From contig NC_048894.1 of assembly GCF_011077185.1 (NCBI RefSeq), positions 109,342,006 to 109,406,005 of the forward strand: 64,000 nt of DNA, read 5' to 3'. The DNA comes from Oxyura jamaicensis. Taxonomy: Eukaryota; Chordata; Aves; Anseriformes; Anatidae. The position numbers were made by a program, and so were the translations under genes. This document shows, in pieces, positions 61,301-64,000 of the stretch (position 1 is its first letter; the number at the start of each line of letters is the position of its first letter). The notes under the pieces are model-generated. The model had not been told where the DNA came from. It did no database searches and was given only the letters and a program-made list of their open reading frames with translations.

Positions 61301-63586
61301 TAAGGTCCACAAAAAAAAAAAAAAAAAGAAAAAAAAAAAGTATTTTTCAATTGTCAGCACAGGGTGTCAGGACAAAGTGGAGCCAAATTTATAGTTCACT
61401 GAGAGGTGAAGGGTCTTGCTCCCCATACTTCCTTCTCCCTTCTATTGCCTCCATCCACTCATGCTACCCACTCCCACCGTGTTATCACTACCAACATGAG
61501 AATAATCATAAAAAATGCCCGAGGTCATTACGCCTGCAAAAAATTACAGCTTTTATGCTGGCTTAGCCTCTTGCCATTTTAGTGGACTGAAGTGGTTTAC
61601 CCTTTGAGCAGCTGAACATAAGATCTGCTGCACAGCAAGGAGTGGGAGTTTACTGCTAAGAAAAGGTGCCCTCTCTGTGCAGTGGTGGTGAGCTAGTAAC
61701 TCACCTCAATTTGTATGGTGAAACCACAAACCCAGTTATCGCATGAACTGCAGATACAAAGAAACTGTGTTAAGCTCCCATATCACCAAATTGTGCATTT
61801 ACAGTAAACAGTTTGTGTGTATGTGAGTGGAGTTTTTAAGGGGGTGTTAATAGTTCTCCCTGTATCTCCCTTGTTTCTCTGAAATATTTTCAATACCTTG
61901 TCTTGCTAGTCCATATCTGACCAAGGTCTATTAACTGAGCTCATGTAAGACATTTGCACAAGGTATTAAGTATTATGTCAAGAGAGGGCACACTTTAAAT
62001 ATGGTAGGAGATTTTGAAGGCGATCCTTTATTTTTAGGAAATTACAAAGAAAAACAAGTTATACTTACGGATACGGTAGCCTTTAACTGTACAAGCCAGG
62101 CTAAATGCCTGAATCAACCAGCAACTATTCTTAACTAATGACTCAATGTAGCCACATGCTCCTATCTGGAAAGTAAAATAACAGTTTCATATAACAAGAC
62201 ATAGCAGAAATAAAGATAAGAAAAGTATTGCATCTCATTAAATTACTTGAGAATATTGTTACTGCCATTGGCTGAATTATATCTCATTAGTAAAACAGAG
62301 ATTAGATGTAAGAGTGTCTTCAGCAGTAACACACATCACATAACAAGAATTAGTTCTTTTGATTATCCGTGAGATAGCAGGTATATAGGTTTTGCTTGTG
62401 TTTTTGCAGAGAAAGTGATATGTCTGGCATGTGATACAGTGTGACGGCTAAGCAACTTATAAATCACTGAGTTAAACTTGCAAACATACACGGACAAGCT
62501 TAACTTAACATACACATGGCCCCACTGAATTCCCAAGCATAAAATGAAGCACATATGTGAGCATTTAGAACGTTTGCAAATTCAAACCACCCATAAATCA
62601 ATTTTATTTCAGTACAGTGACTTATATAAATGTAAAAAGAAAAATGTCTGCTCTTTTCAGTCCAGCACTTAAATGTTCAAAGCTAAAAGGCAATTGCCAG
62701 GAATAAATCTAAATTTATCTTTCGTAAAGTTTAAATACTGCCTTGTCTCAATCACCTATTAGTGCCACTGCAAGAATCTGTTCTAAACTGTTAATTAATG
62801 TAAGAGAACCTTTAATACTTTGCAGAAGTGTTTAACATTATATTATAAAACTTGTCTCTTTTCACCTGAAGCTCACAATAGTTCTAAAGGAAAACAGAAT
62901 GCAGCTTATAATTTTGTCGTCACACAACAACTCCATCTAGTACTAGGCTTGAAGATTCTAGTTTAAAATAAAAGGTTTAATTGAATGCGCACTATTTATC
63001 TATTGCACTTCTAACTCACTTCTCACCCCACTGAAACTTTCATAAGACTTCAAAAGGAACAACTCAACAAGTCAAAGAAATCAGAATCTGATCCTTTGAA
63101 AATTGCTTGTGAGCTTTCTCAGAGCCAGACTGAAAACAAGTATGCACATTTTCCTATAATGTATATGCATTAGCATTCTCTGGCTATGCACTTGCAGTTT
63201 CTGCTTTAAAATGGACCCTGCTTTGCACTAGAAAAAGGCTGTGATACTGAAAAGGATTTTTAATGACCCTTCAGTGCACTGTGCACACTTCCAATGAAGC
63301 CACAAAATTACCCAGGGCAGCAGAAATGCAGCAGCTACTTACTGAGAGGATATTCTTCATGGTGATCACAAAAACATTGTATGCAATCAGCCAGTCCCAG
63401 TAACGCAGAATACTCCTGATGGGTTTCAGCAGCAGATCTCCACCAAAGAGAAGGAAATAAAAGCAGGCTACCAAGTAGCCCATACAGAATATGCTGATCC
63501 TTGTGGTTCCCGTTATGAAGATTATAGTAAGCACAAACCAGAAGAGGTAACTAAATATTATCACCTTATACATATCTAAGTAGGAC
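8268..63586 (-). CDS. PIEZO2: PIEZO2 mechanosensitive channel, C-terminal 1,550 residues (29 joined exons)
   Basis: PIEZO2 is a trimeric plasma-membrane cation channel opened by membrane tension; in vertebrates it serves touch and proprioception. The joined exons, from high to low coordinate, are w1 to w29 as listed separately. Every junction is GT-AG and every phase matches, which strongly supports the model. The translation carries the family hallmarks: the PFxxExxxxxxW motif in w22, a KKKK stretch before the outer helix in w23, the pore segment SPPSLGFLAGYGIMGLY across w28/w29, and the ending MIKWTREKTN. That ending identifies PIEZO2; PIEZO1, as I recall it, ends in a variant of KWTRERE. 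The start codon and roughly the first 1,200 residues lie upstream of this window. Intron sizes run from 115 nt to 6.2 kb. The 5' boundary given here is an internal exon, not a translation start. Confidence 0.96.
8521..9439 (-). other. PIEZO2: PIEZO2 intron w28-w29
   Basis: 919-nt intron, donor GTAAGA, acceptor ATTTTTCAG. The only notable content is a C19 run (G19 in the transcript) at 9184-9202 followed by CAC triplets. Confidence 0.9.
9184..9212. repeat. C19 homopolymer plus (CAC)n
   Basis: Nineteen consecutive C (9184-9202) and three CAC units. In the PIEZO2 pre-mRNA this is a G19 run. Confidence 0.95.
9440..9620 (-). CDS. PIEZO2: PIEZO2 exon w28: end of the cap and start of the inner pore helix
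   Basis: 181 nt, residues 1408-1466, with split Asp1407 and Gly1467. CRWENITVSLVKNVSDEGVR is divergent cap sequence with two potential N-glycosylation sites (NIT at 1412, NVS at 1420). EWWVLNQLGK follows, then the invariant FSDKVSPPSLGFLAGY that enters the inner helix. An unbroken T19 tract lies 7-25 nt upstream of the exon in transcript orientation and serves as the polypyrimidine tract. The donor is GG|GTAAGA. Confidence 0.95.
9621..10987 (-). other. PIEZO2: PIEZO2 intron w27-w28
   Basis: 1,367-nt intron. It holds the T19 splice-site tract next to w28 (A on the given strand, 9627-9645) and a T35 run on the given strand at 10200-10234. No other feature seen. Confidence 0.9.
10200..10234. 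repeat. T35 homopolymer
   Basis: Thirty-five consecutive T on the given strand within an intron (A35 in the transcript). Confidence 0.95.
10988..11067 (-). CDS. PIEZO2: PIEZO2 exon w27: cap domain
   Basis: 80 nt, residues 1381-1406, with split Val1380 and Asp1407. TLETVYPYYIKAPSDSLAKP then IKQLLT. The YPYYxKAPSDSxxKPIKQLL motif is typical of PIEZO2. The acceptor is ATTTTTTCCAG and the donor CAG|GTATGT. Confidence 0.94.
11068..13155 (-). other. PIEZO2: PIEZO2 intron w26-w27
   Basis: 2,088-nt intron. Contains a short (AC)n at 12930-12948. No transposon or gene recognised. Confidence 0.85.
13156..13272 (-). CDS. PIEZO2: PIEZO2 exon w26: cap domain
   Basis: 117 nt, residues 1342-1379. NLTLGAKAEIASDKLTFGLP is followed by EKTRRDIATMMSGKQLEK. 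The donor is GT|GTAAGT; the overlapping GT two bases earlier would break the phase with w27. Asn1342 (NLT) is a potential glycosylation site. The 3' half is poorly conserved and appears about four residues shorter than the mammalian segment I recall. Confidence 0.93.
13273..15232 (-). other. PIEZO2: PIEZO2 intron w25-w26
   Basis: 1,960-nt intron. Contains the CR1 3' end at about 13660-13936, an (AAAC)n at 14459-14478 and a (GTTT)n-rich stretch at 15078-15113. Confidence 0.85.
13660..13936 (+). mobile_element. CR1 LINE 3' end
   Basis: The right part, GGAGTTGGACTCAATGATCC followed by the ATTCTATGATTCTATGATTC tail (13870-13936), is the characteristic avian CR1 3' end in sense orientation on the plus strand. 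The left boundary at about 13660 is uncertain, because the 5' half is GC-rich and only tentatively part of the same element. Confidence 0.8.
15233..15405 (-). CDS. PIEZO2: PIEZO2 exon w25: cap domain
   Basis: 173 nt, residues 1284-1340. AALQFLEGYGKEDITLADLE leads into the very conserved GNSNSLWTISPPSREKMIQG. It ends FTVVLSWSIQ with split Arg1341. The reading frame stays open further upstream. I chose the AG of CAACTACAG because it joins w24 (ending GNT) in the register seen in the human protein. Confidence 0.93.
15406..16787 (-). other. PIEZO2: PIEZO2 intron w24-w25
   Basis: 1,382-nt intron with an AT-rich stretch near 16212-16234. No repeat family or gene recognised. Confidence 0.85.
16788..16880 (-). 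CDS. PIEZO2: PIEZO2 exon w24: cap domain
   Basis: 93 nt, 31 codons, phase 0 at both ends (residues 1253-1283). PIFTMSAQQNQLKNLNQTDF is recognisable from the conserved PxFTMSAQQ. NQT at residue 1268 is a potential N-glycosylation sequon on the extracellular cap. The exon is formally skippable in frame, but it encodes structural cap sequence. Confidence 0.94.
16881..17337 (-). other. PIEZO2: PIEZO2 intron w23-w24
   Basis: 457-nt intron between phase-0 exons. Nothing recognised inside. Confidence 0.88.
17338..17526 (-). CDS. PIEZO2: PIEZO2 exon w23: outer pore helix and start of the cap
   Basis: 189 nt, residues 1190-1252. RYPQPRGQKKKKVVKYGMGG holds the basic KKKK stretch between the anchor and the outer helix. 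MIIVLLICIVWFPLLFMSLI is the outer helix. KSVAGITNKPLDVSITITLG opens the extracellular cap. The acceptor is TTTGCTTTTGCAG and the donor CAG|GTAAAA. Confidence 0.96.
17527..19627 (-). other. PIEZO2: PIEZO2 intron w22-w23
   Basis: 2,101-nt intron of unique-looking sequence. I see nothing in it beyond the splice sites. Confidence 0.85.
19628..19775 (-). CDS. PIEZO2: PIEZO2 exon w22: anchor domain with PFxxExxxxxxW motif
   Basis: 148 nt, residues 1141-1189. FRLVPFLTELRAVMDWVW contains the PIEZO signature, with Pro1145, Phe1146, Glu1149 and Trp1156. TDTTLSLSSWICVEDIYAHI and FILKCWRESEK follow. The anchor holds the outer pore helix and is essential for gating. The acceptor is GCTCTCCCTTCAG and the donor AAA|GTAAGG. 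Confidence 0.96.
19776..21106 (-). other. PIEZO2: PIEZO2 intron w21-w22
   Basis: 1,331-nt intron with a T12 run at 20641-20652. Nothing else recognised. Confidence 0.85.
21107..21265 (-). CDS. PIEZO2: PIEZO2 exon w21: helix and link to the anchor
   Basis: 159 nt, residues 1088-1139. KFSQNTVAQLWYFVKCVYFG, then LSAYQIRCGYPTRVLGNFLT and KSYNYVNLFLFQ. This block is almost invariant in PIEZO channels. The split codons Arg1087 and Gly1140 agree with the neighbours. The donor is GG|GTAAGT. Confidence 0.96.
21266..23488 (-). other. PIEZO2: PIEZO2 intron w20-w21
   Basis: 2,223-nt intron. Contains an old inverted CR1 piece (about 21725-22190), a short (CTTT)n at 22513-22530 and a T19 run at 23232-23250. 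Confidence 0.85.
21725..22190 (-). mobile_element. Old CR1 LINE 3' fragment, inverted
   Basis: The stretch AAGTTGGAGTGACCTCTGAA near 21733, then GTCCAGCTGAGTTTTGAATA near 21817 and GATGAAGATCCCACAGCCTG, follow the inverted CR1 3' region in order (ordinary CR1: GTTGGAAGGGACCTCTGGAG, then TTTTGAATATCTCCA, then CACAGCCTCTC). It is strongly diverged. Boundaries are approximate. Confidence 0.7.
23489..23703 (-). CDS. PIEZO2: PIEZO2 exon w20: transmembrane helices of the last blade unit
   Basis: 215 nt, residues 1016-1086. KHSAAADITSSLSEDQVPEA is the loop. FLVMVLIQFGTMVVDRALYL and VIFQVILVFGIHFWMFFILP are membrane helices, followed by GVTE and the split Arg1087. The acceptor is TTTTCCTTTTCAG and the donor AG|GTATAA. 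Confidence 0.96.
23819..23966 (-). CDS. PIEZO2: PIEZO2 exon w19: transmembrane helices of the last blade unit
   Basis: 148 nt, residues 967-1015. TLQVYVPIRQFFYNLIHPDY is followed by SAVTDVYVLMFLADTVDFII and IVFGFWAFG, nearly identical to the human sequence as I recall it. The intron to w20 is only 115 nt, the shortest here, and has no stop codon in this reading frame. Confidence 0.96.
23967..24431 (-). other. PIEZO2: PIEZO2 intron w18-w19
   Basis: 465-nt intron, donor GTGAGC, acceptor TTGTTTTAG. Nothing recognised inside. Confidence 0.88.
24432..24564 (-). CDS. PIEZO2: PIEZO2 exon w18: basic loop before the last blade helices
   Basis: 133 nt, residues 923-965. STSTRNSSQKGSSVLSIKQK is followed by ELLMEKFREQMIKAKAFTIK, a charged helix leading to the membrane. 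The donor is AA|GTGAGC: the first intron base follows two A residues of a split Lys codon, confirmed by the G that opens w19. Confidence 0.95.
24565..25293 (-). other. PIEZO2: PIEZO2 intron w17-w18
   Basis: 729-nt intron containing a T27 run on the given strand at 24907-24933. Nothing else recognised. Confidence 0.88.
25294..25546 (-). CDS. PIEZO2: PIEZO2 exon w17: phospho-rich intracellular loop
   Basis: 253 nt, residues 838-921. CHGLWDEDEKGDSSSNKEDT and DDELSLTGGRRDSSGSMKS precede NLAASVESIHVHFPEQQTAI, then a Ser/Arg-rich tail (RRKSSSSASQLSHRSSFSSH). Several R-x-x-S and RRxS contexts make it a plausible kinase substrate (inference). The donor is G|GTAAAT and the acceptor TTCTTCCATTAG. Confidence 0.95.
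25724..25906 (-). CDS. PIEZO2: PIEZO2 exon w16: blade helix and re-entrant loop
   Basis: 183 nt, 61 codons, residues 777-837. VAIVIKYFFQFGFFPWNK is a membrane helix. KDKPYHPPNIIGIEKKEGYV is the conserved loop, and YDLVQLLALFFHRSILK the next helix. The phase-0 start at the AG immediately before GTAGCC is fixed by the preceding exon ending YTE. Confidence 0.96.
25907..26416 (-). other. PIEZO2: PIEZO2 intron w15-w16
   Basis: 510-nt intron between phase-0 exons. Nothing recognised inside. Confidence 0.88.
26417..26675 (-). CDS. PIEZO2: PIEZO2 exon w15: blade helices after the linker
   Basis: 259 nt, residues 691-776. MFQDEELEESEKFYVGQPRV is followed by the helices LLLIYALYNTLVA and MVCYFVIILNHMISASMITL, then LVLPILIFLWAMLSVPRPSK. 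It ends AIVYTE at a phase-0 donor, GAG|GTATGC. All are strongly conserved PIEZO segments. Confidence 0.96.
26676..28059 (-). other. PIEZO2: PIEZO2 intron w14-w15
   Basis: 1,384-nt intron with a T38 run (26888-26925), three CATTTA units near 27318-27335 and a CAA/AAAC-rich stretch near 27966-27999. No transposon recognised. Confidence 0.85.
26888..26925. repeat. T38 homopolymer
   Basis: Thirty-eight consecutive T on the given strand, the longest homopolymer in the window. Confidence 0.95.
28060..28452 (-). CDS. PIEZO2: PIEZO2 exon w14: long disordered linker with PPSY motif
   Basis: 393 nt, the largest exon here, residues 560-689. It begins EPTQVTMLYSRQGTTETIEE, runs through an acidic stretch (EGEHEEEGAHSASRQDEEDV), and then EAPPSYSKAVSFEHL at residues 630-644. 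It ends in the conserved LPPLTHELTASELLLN that leads into the next helix bundle. A PPxY motif sits at 28227-28238. Acidic and Ser-rich composition suggests an intracellular, phosphorylatable, unstructured region. The acceptor is TGCCCTCACAG and the donor AA|GTAAGG. Confidence 0.94.
28453..30537 (-). other. PIEZO2: PIEZO2 intron w13-w14
   Basis: 2,085-nt intron separating the two related exons w13 and w14. AT-rich. I see no repeat family or further coding exon in it. Confidence 0.85.
30538..30705 (-). CDS. PIEZO2: PIEZO2 exon w13: SRQST linker exon, probable cassette exon
   Basis: 168 nt, residues 504-558, beginning CYTEATMLFSRQSTLDDLDG and ending in a Ser-rich SSSSADSGSIVS stretch. The phases are symmetric: skipping joins the AG of w12 to the T of w14 and gives Ser-Ser-Glu. 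I recall the mouse protein including this segment and a human reference isoform lacking it. Both splice sites are weak: the acceptor GTTTGCGCTGCTAG is interrupted by purines and the donor is GTGCTT. Its first 14 codons resemble those of w14. Confidence 0.9.
30706..36933 (-). other. PIEZO2: PIEZO2 intron w12-w13 (largest, 6.2 kb)
   Basis: 6,228-nt intron. It holds the TTTC/CTTC tract at 36302-36476 and an AATT-rich palindromic stretch at about 35252-35295. No transposon or extra exon was recognised in the rest. Confidence 0.85.
36302..36476. repeat. (TTTC)n-(CT)n-(CTTC)n microsatellite
   Basis: About 175 nt of pure pyrimidine on the given strand apart from one A: roughly twenty TTTC units, a short CT stretch, then about thirteen CTTC units. 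In the PIEZO2 transcript it reads GGAA, then GA, then GAAA. It is the reverse complement in kind of the tract at 56287-56784. Confidence 0.95.
36934..37109 (-). CDS. PIEZO2: PIEZO2 exon w12: linker with Ser/Asp-rich tail
   Basis: 176 nt, residues 445-502. GNVPTRESIHMYYQNHMMKL is conserved in PIEZO2. The rest is Ser/Asp-rich and probably disordered (ERMDSLDSAASRDSIS). The donor AG|GTATTC is weak. The acceptor is CTTTTACAG, and the transcript carries an A23 run about 60-85 nt upstream of it. Confidence 0.94.
37110..41396 (-). other. PIEZO2: PIEZO2 intron w11-w12
   Basis: 4,287-nt intron. Contains a T23 run on the given strand at 37171-37193, short ATT (37517-37531) and CAA (38092-38106) repeats, and an old CR1-type reverse-transcriptase fragment at about 39780-40460. 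Confidence 0.85.
39780..40460 (+). mobile_element. Old CR1/L3-type LINE reverse-transcriptase fragment
   Basis: On the plus strand, 39850-39950 translates to WFPQGVLLSRIF and then VIKFASG, in the spacing of the LINE motifs GVPQGSVLGPLLF and KFADD, with the catalytic Asp pair lost. At about 40250-40420 the text LYKSVAHP and later PCEERLKRTGLYN follow the C-terminal CR1 pattern LYKSMVRPHLEY ... PYEERLKRLGLF. Frames are interrupted by stops. The true element may begin earlier. Confidence 0.75.
41397..41563 (-). CDS. PIEZO2: PIEZO2 exon w11: post-clasp membrane helix
   Basis: 167 nt, residues 390-444. It begins NIIKRIFNILKFTWVLFLAT, a membrane or interfacial helix, followed by the very conserved SISREHIDISTVLRIERCML and TREIKK. 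The acceptor is CCCCCTTAG and the donor AAG|GTAACG. Phase 0 at its 3' end joins w12. Confidence 0.95.
41564..44742 (-). other. PIEZO2: PIEZO2 intron w10-w11
   Basis: 3,179-nt intron with a (TA)23 microsatellite at 42970-43016. Nothing else recognised. Confidence 0.85.
42970..43016. repeat. (TA)n microsatellite
   Basis: About 23 uninterrupted TA units; self-complementary and likely to be length-variable. Confidence 0.95.
44743..44808 (-). CDS. PIEZO2: PIEZO2 exon w10: small acidic exon, in-frame and skippable
   Basis: 66 nt encoding GTDADYEDSEEEQVKKKSDG and a final Pro (residues 368-388), with split codons Gly367 and Asp389. The acidic first half followed by KKKSDGP matches the same position in mammalian PIEZO2. 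The length is a multiple of three and the phases are symmetric, so joining w9 to w11 would preserve frame. The acceptor is GATTTCAACAG and the donor G|GTATGA. Confidence 0.92.
44809..46238 (-). other. PIEZO2: PIEZO2 intron w9-w10
   Basis: 1,430-nt intron with a T22 run on the given strand at 45457-45478. Nothing else recognised. Confidence 0.85.
46239..46350 (-). CDS. PIEZO2: PIEZO2 exon w9: basic intracellular linker
   Basis: 112 nt, residues 330-366. It begins FVYQAWITDPKTALRQRR and continues into a very basic stretch of KEKK and KQRRKGS type, ending in the first base of Gly367. FVYQAWxTDPKTALRQR is a strongly conserved PIEZO2 segment. The acceptor is CCTTCCAG and the donor G|GTATGT. Confidence 0.95.
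46351..48648 (-). other. PIEZO2: PIEZO2 intron w8-w9
   Basis: 2,298-nt intron with an A15 run (47132-47146) and a G12 run (48273-48284). Nothing else recognised. Confidence 0.85.
48649..48747 (-). CDS. PIEZO2: PIEZO2 exon w8: 33-residue amphipathic insert, probable cassette exon
   Basis: 99 nt, exactly 33 codons, phase 0 at both ends (residues 297-329, beginning RAIGKFASAILALPKSVIKL). It is Lys/Ala/Leu-rich and could form an amphipathic helix. I recall the human reference protein running straight from SAFQ to FVYQAW, which is w7 joined to w9, so this exon is probably alternatively spliced. The acceptor is TTCTTTATAG and the donor GTACTT is weak. The open frame has no defect. Confidence 0.88.
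48748..50819 (-). other. PIEZO2: PIEZO2 intron w7-w8
   Basis: 2,072-nt intron with a (CA)n at 48986-49018 interrupted once by G, a CAA/CAG stretch at 49352-49388 and the A/T palindrome at 50363-50407. No transposon recognised. Confidence 0.85.
50363..50407. repeat. A15-G-T17-A12 palindromic homopolymer block
   Basis: Three adjoining A/T homopolymers on one strand. The T block can pair with either flanking A block, so the site is a perfect hairpin or cruciform candidate. Confidence 0.9.
50820..50923 (-). CDS. PIEZO2: PIEZO2 exon w7: acidic intracellular linker
   Basis: 104 nt, residues 263-296. It begins VRSGNYYLFETDS, followed by a run of seven Glu, two Lys and four Glu, then PRKKSAFQ. The SGNYYLFETDSEEE segment is characteristic of the PIEZO plug and the acidic linker after it. 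The donor GTACTT is weak and identical in its first six bases to that of the following exon. Confidence 0.94.
50924..54829 (-). other. PIEZO2: PIEZO2 intron w6-w7
   Basis: 3,906-nt intron. I see no simple repeat longer than a few units, no transposon and no further exon. Confidence 0.8.
54830..54901 (-). CDS. PIEZO2: PIEZO2 exon w6: plug/latch-region micro-exon
   Basis: 72 nt, residues 239-261 (EADKEKAKGKKKLWWRPWVD then HAS), with split codons Gly238 and Met262. The KKKLWWRPWVDHA stretch lies at the place where PIEZO1 structures show the lateral plug and latch; that mapping is by recall. The exon length is a multiple of three and its phases are symmetric, so skipping keeps the frame. The donor is A|GTAGGT and the acceptor ATTTTATTTTAG. 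Confidence 0.94.
54902..55722 (-). other. PIEZO2: PIEZO2 intron w5-w6
   Basis: 821-nt intron with a short TA stretch near 55340 and a T31 run on the given strand at 55543-55573. Confidence 0.88.
55723..55844 (-). CDS. PIEZO2: PIEZO2 exon w5: beam helix, continued, and acidic linker
   Basis: 122 nt, residues 198-237. MDRIKARQQKYKKGKERM continues the basic beam helix. It then turns into a Ser/Glu-rich linker ending VSEEDDE. The Met at 55841-55843 is internal, because a split Gln codon precedes it. The acceptor is TTTTGCTAG. The donor GTACTG is a poor match to consensus. A long GAAA tract with an assembly gap lies about 450 nt upstream in transcript terms. Confidence 0.95.
56287..56784. repeat. 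Polypurine tract: GAGA-rich, (GGAAGAGA)n, then (GAAA)n
   Basis: Nearly 300 nt of almost pure purine before the gap and about 98 nt after it. The order is irregular GAGA/GACAGA, then about ten GGAAGAGA units (roughly 56428-56512), then GAAA units on both sides of the gap. The repeat is longer than the assembly shows. Confidence 0.95.
56587..56686. other. Assembly gap of exactly 100 N
   Basis: One hundred N with GAAA repeat on both sides. The round size indicates a placeholder for a gap of unknown length. Confidence 0.98.
57406..57495 (-). CDS. PIEZO2: PIEZO2 exon w4: start of the beam helix
   Basis: 90 nt, residues 168-196 with split Arg167 and Gln197. It encodes GAELFQATIVKAVKARIEEE followed by KKSMDQLKR, the highly charged amphipathic start of the long intracellular beam. 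In PIEZO structures this lever links the blades to the pore module. The donor is CA|GTATGT. The codon phase only works with this donor, not with the tempting CAG one base further on. Confidence 0.95.
57496..60029 (-). other. PIEZO2: PIEZO2 intron w3-w4
   Basis: 2,534-nt intron with a T31 run on the given strand (58297-58327), a short GTT stretch near 58200, the inverted CR1 3' end at 58966-59070 and a (TTTG)n at 59317-59345. Confidence 0.85.
58966..59070 (-). mobile_element. CR1 LINE 3' end, inverted
   Basis: AATCATAGAATCATAGAATA then GTTGGAAGGGACCCACAAGG and ATCATCGAGTCTAACTC is the inverted CR1 3' end. Only about 100 nt are present, as is typical of 5'-truncated copies. Confidence 0.85.
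60030..60189 (-). CDS. PIEZO2: PIEZO2 exon w3: last helices before the beam
   Basis: 160 nt, residues 115-166 with split codons at both ends (Pro114, Arg167). It contains PSGEAGIIWDSICFAFLLLQ and SYYFLHVVADIKASQILAS, the membrane helices leading directly into the beam. The acceptor is CTTTTTCCAG and the donor AG|GTAACA. Confidence 0.95.
60190..62068 (-). other. PIEZO2: PIEZO2 intron w2-w3
   Basis: 1,879-nt intron with A19 (60484-60502), a short TTTC stretch (60850-60869) and an A17 run at 61311-61327 followed by a second A run. Nothing else recognised. Confidence 0.85.
62069..62165 (-). CDS. PIEZO2: PIEZO2 exon w2: blade membrane helix
   Basis: 97 nt, residues 82-113 plus the first base of Pro114. 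The acceptor is TTTACTTTCCAG and the donor ATCC|GTAAGT. It encodes a helix centred on NSCWLIQAFSLACTVKGY, a segment well conserved in PIEZO proteins. The phase change fits w1 and w3. Confidence 0.94.
62166..63342 (-). other. PIEZO2: PIEZO2 intron w1-w2
   Basis: 1,177-nt intron between phase-0 exons. AT-rich, nothing recognised inside. Confidence 0.85.
63343..63586 (-). CDS. PIEZO2: PIEZO2 exon w1 (5'-most in window): blade transmembrane helices
   Basis: 244 nt encoding residues 1-81; one leading base completes a codon begun upstream. The acceptor follows a pyrimidine run (TTCTACTTCCAG) and the donor is TCA|GTAAGT. The peptide begins SYLDMYKVIIFSYLFWF. It carries three hydrophobic stretches, at about residues 7-26, 30-48 and 64-80, joined by a short charged loop, as expected for one four-helix blade unit. 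The preceding exon is outside the window. Confidence 0.93.
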
Positions 63587-64000
63587 CTGGAAGTAGAAGA
63601 AGAGGAAAAAATTACCATTTTTGAGGACAATGATAAATTTCCTCTATTTGTGCTACCAGCTGCTACTTGTGGCTACAGACAGCAGAGCATTCACGTCCCA
63701 CGTCAGCATTTTGGGCATCTGCATAGGATTAATGCCAAGGTCAGTGGATCTGGCTGGCTCATGTACTCAATTCTAGCTCATTCATGTGCGTAAGCACCTT
63801 GCTGCACCCAGTCAGGGCACCTTGCATCACACAGGATCAAGCCTTGTGTCATAAAAGGGGGAAAAATATGTTCTCACCAAACTTCAAGATAGTGATATTA
63901 CCTGTCAATGCCACGTATTTAAAAGCTATCTGAAATAATCTTTCAAGAATTTTGGGTAATACTAAAGCAAATCTATCTTCAAAAGCCAGCTACAGTACTG
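63587..64000 (-). other. PIEZO2: PIEZO2 intron upstream of w1 (partial)
   Basis: The sequence right of the w1 acceptor is intronic. The preceding exon is not within the window. Nothing else recognised. Confidence 0.75.

Noticed and set aside
8268..63586. PIEZO1 as the identity of the gene
   Set aside because: The C-terminus EKTN, the KAPSDSxxKPIKQLL cap motif and the RYPQPRGQKKKKVVKYGMGG text fit PIEZO2 rather than PIEZO1 as I know them.
8268..63586. U12-type (minor spliceosome) introns
   Set aside because: No donor among the 28 has the ATATCC or GTATCCTT pattern.

Overview
This is a vertebrate genomic window, almost certainly from a bird. It is AT-rich and intron-dominated, with canonical GT-AG introns. 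Its only recognisable transposons are CR1-type LINEs, both old reverse-transcriptase fragments and short 3' ends carrying the avian ATTCTATGATTCTATG signature. I saw no mammalian Alu or L1 sequence. I cannot name the species. || Only one gene can be supported: PIEZO2, the mechanically gated cation channel, lying on the minus strand. I could trace 29 coding exons from 63586 (5' side) down to the TGA stop at 8268-8270. All 28 internal junctions are GT-AG and all codon phases match. The joined exons give 4,654 coding nt. After one leading base from a split codon, that is 1,550 residues plus the stop, the C-terminal part of a protein I recall as about 2,750-2,800 residues. The N-terminal exons lie beyond 64000. 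|| Layout by coordinate: 1 to about 7,000 is downstream flank with a large pyrimidine microsatellite (4066-4246) and an inverted old CR1 reverse-transcriptase fragment (about 5340-6010). About 7,000 to 8,267 is the probable 3' UTR. 8,268-11,067 holds the inner pore helix, the C-terminal domain and the end of the cap. 13,156-17,526 holds the rest of the cap and the outer pore helix. 19,628-28,452 holds the anchor, the last blade helices and a disordered phospho-rich linker. 28,060-50,923 holds the long intracellular linker, spread over small exons with large introns. 54,830-57,495 holds the beam helix and the plug/latch-like segment. 60,030-63,586 holds membrane helices of an earlier blade unit. 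|| Within the protein the pieces act together. Blade helices sense membrane tension. The beam (exons w4-w5) passes this to the pore module (anchor w22, outer helix w23, cap w23-w28, inner helix and C-terminal domain w28-w29). The linker exons w6-w14 are the most splice-flexible part: four are in-frame and skippable, and several have weak donor sites. || I found no second gene, no RNA gene and no new biological system. The observations most worth checking are the apparent duplication behind adjacent exons w13 and w14, the skippable exons w6, w8, w10 and w13, the reverse-complementary GAAA/TTTC tracts that flank exons w5-w12, a PPxY motif in w14, a cap that differs from mammals in length and glycosylation sites, and a 100-N assembly gap inside the GAAA tract. 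Comparisons with mammalian PIEZO proteins are from memory and were not computed. Residue numbers count from the first complete codon in this window.
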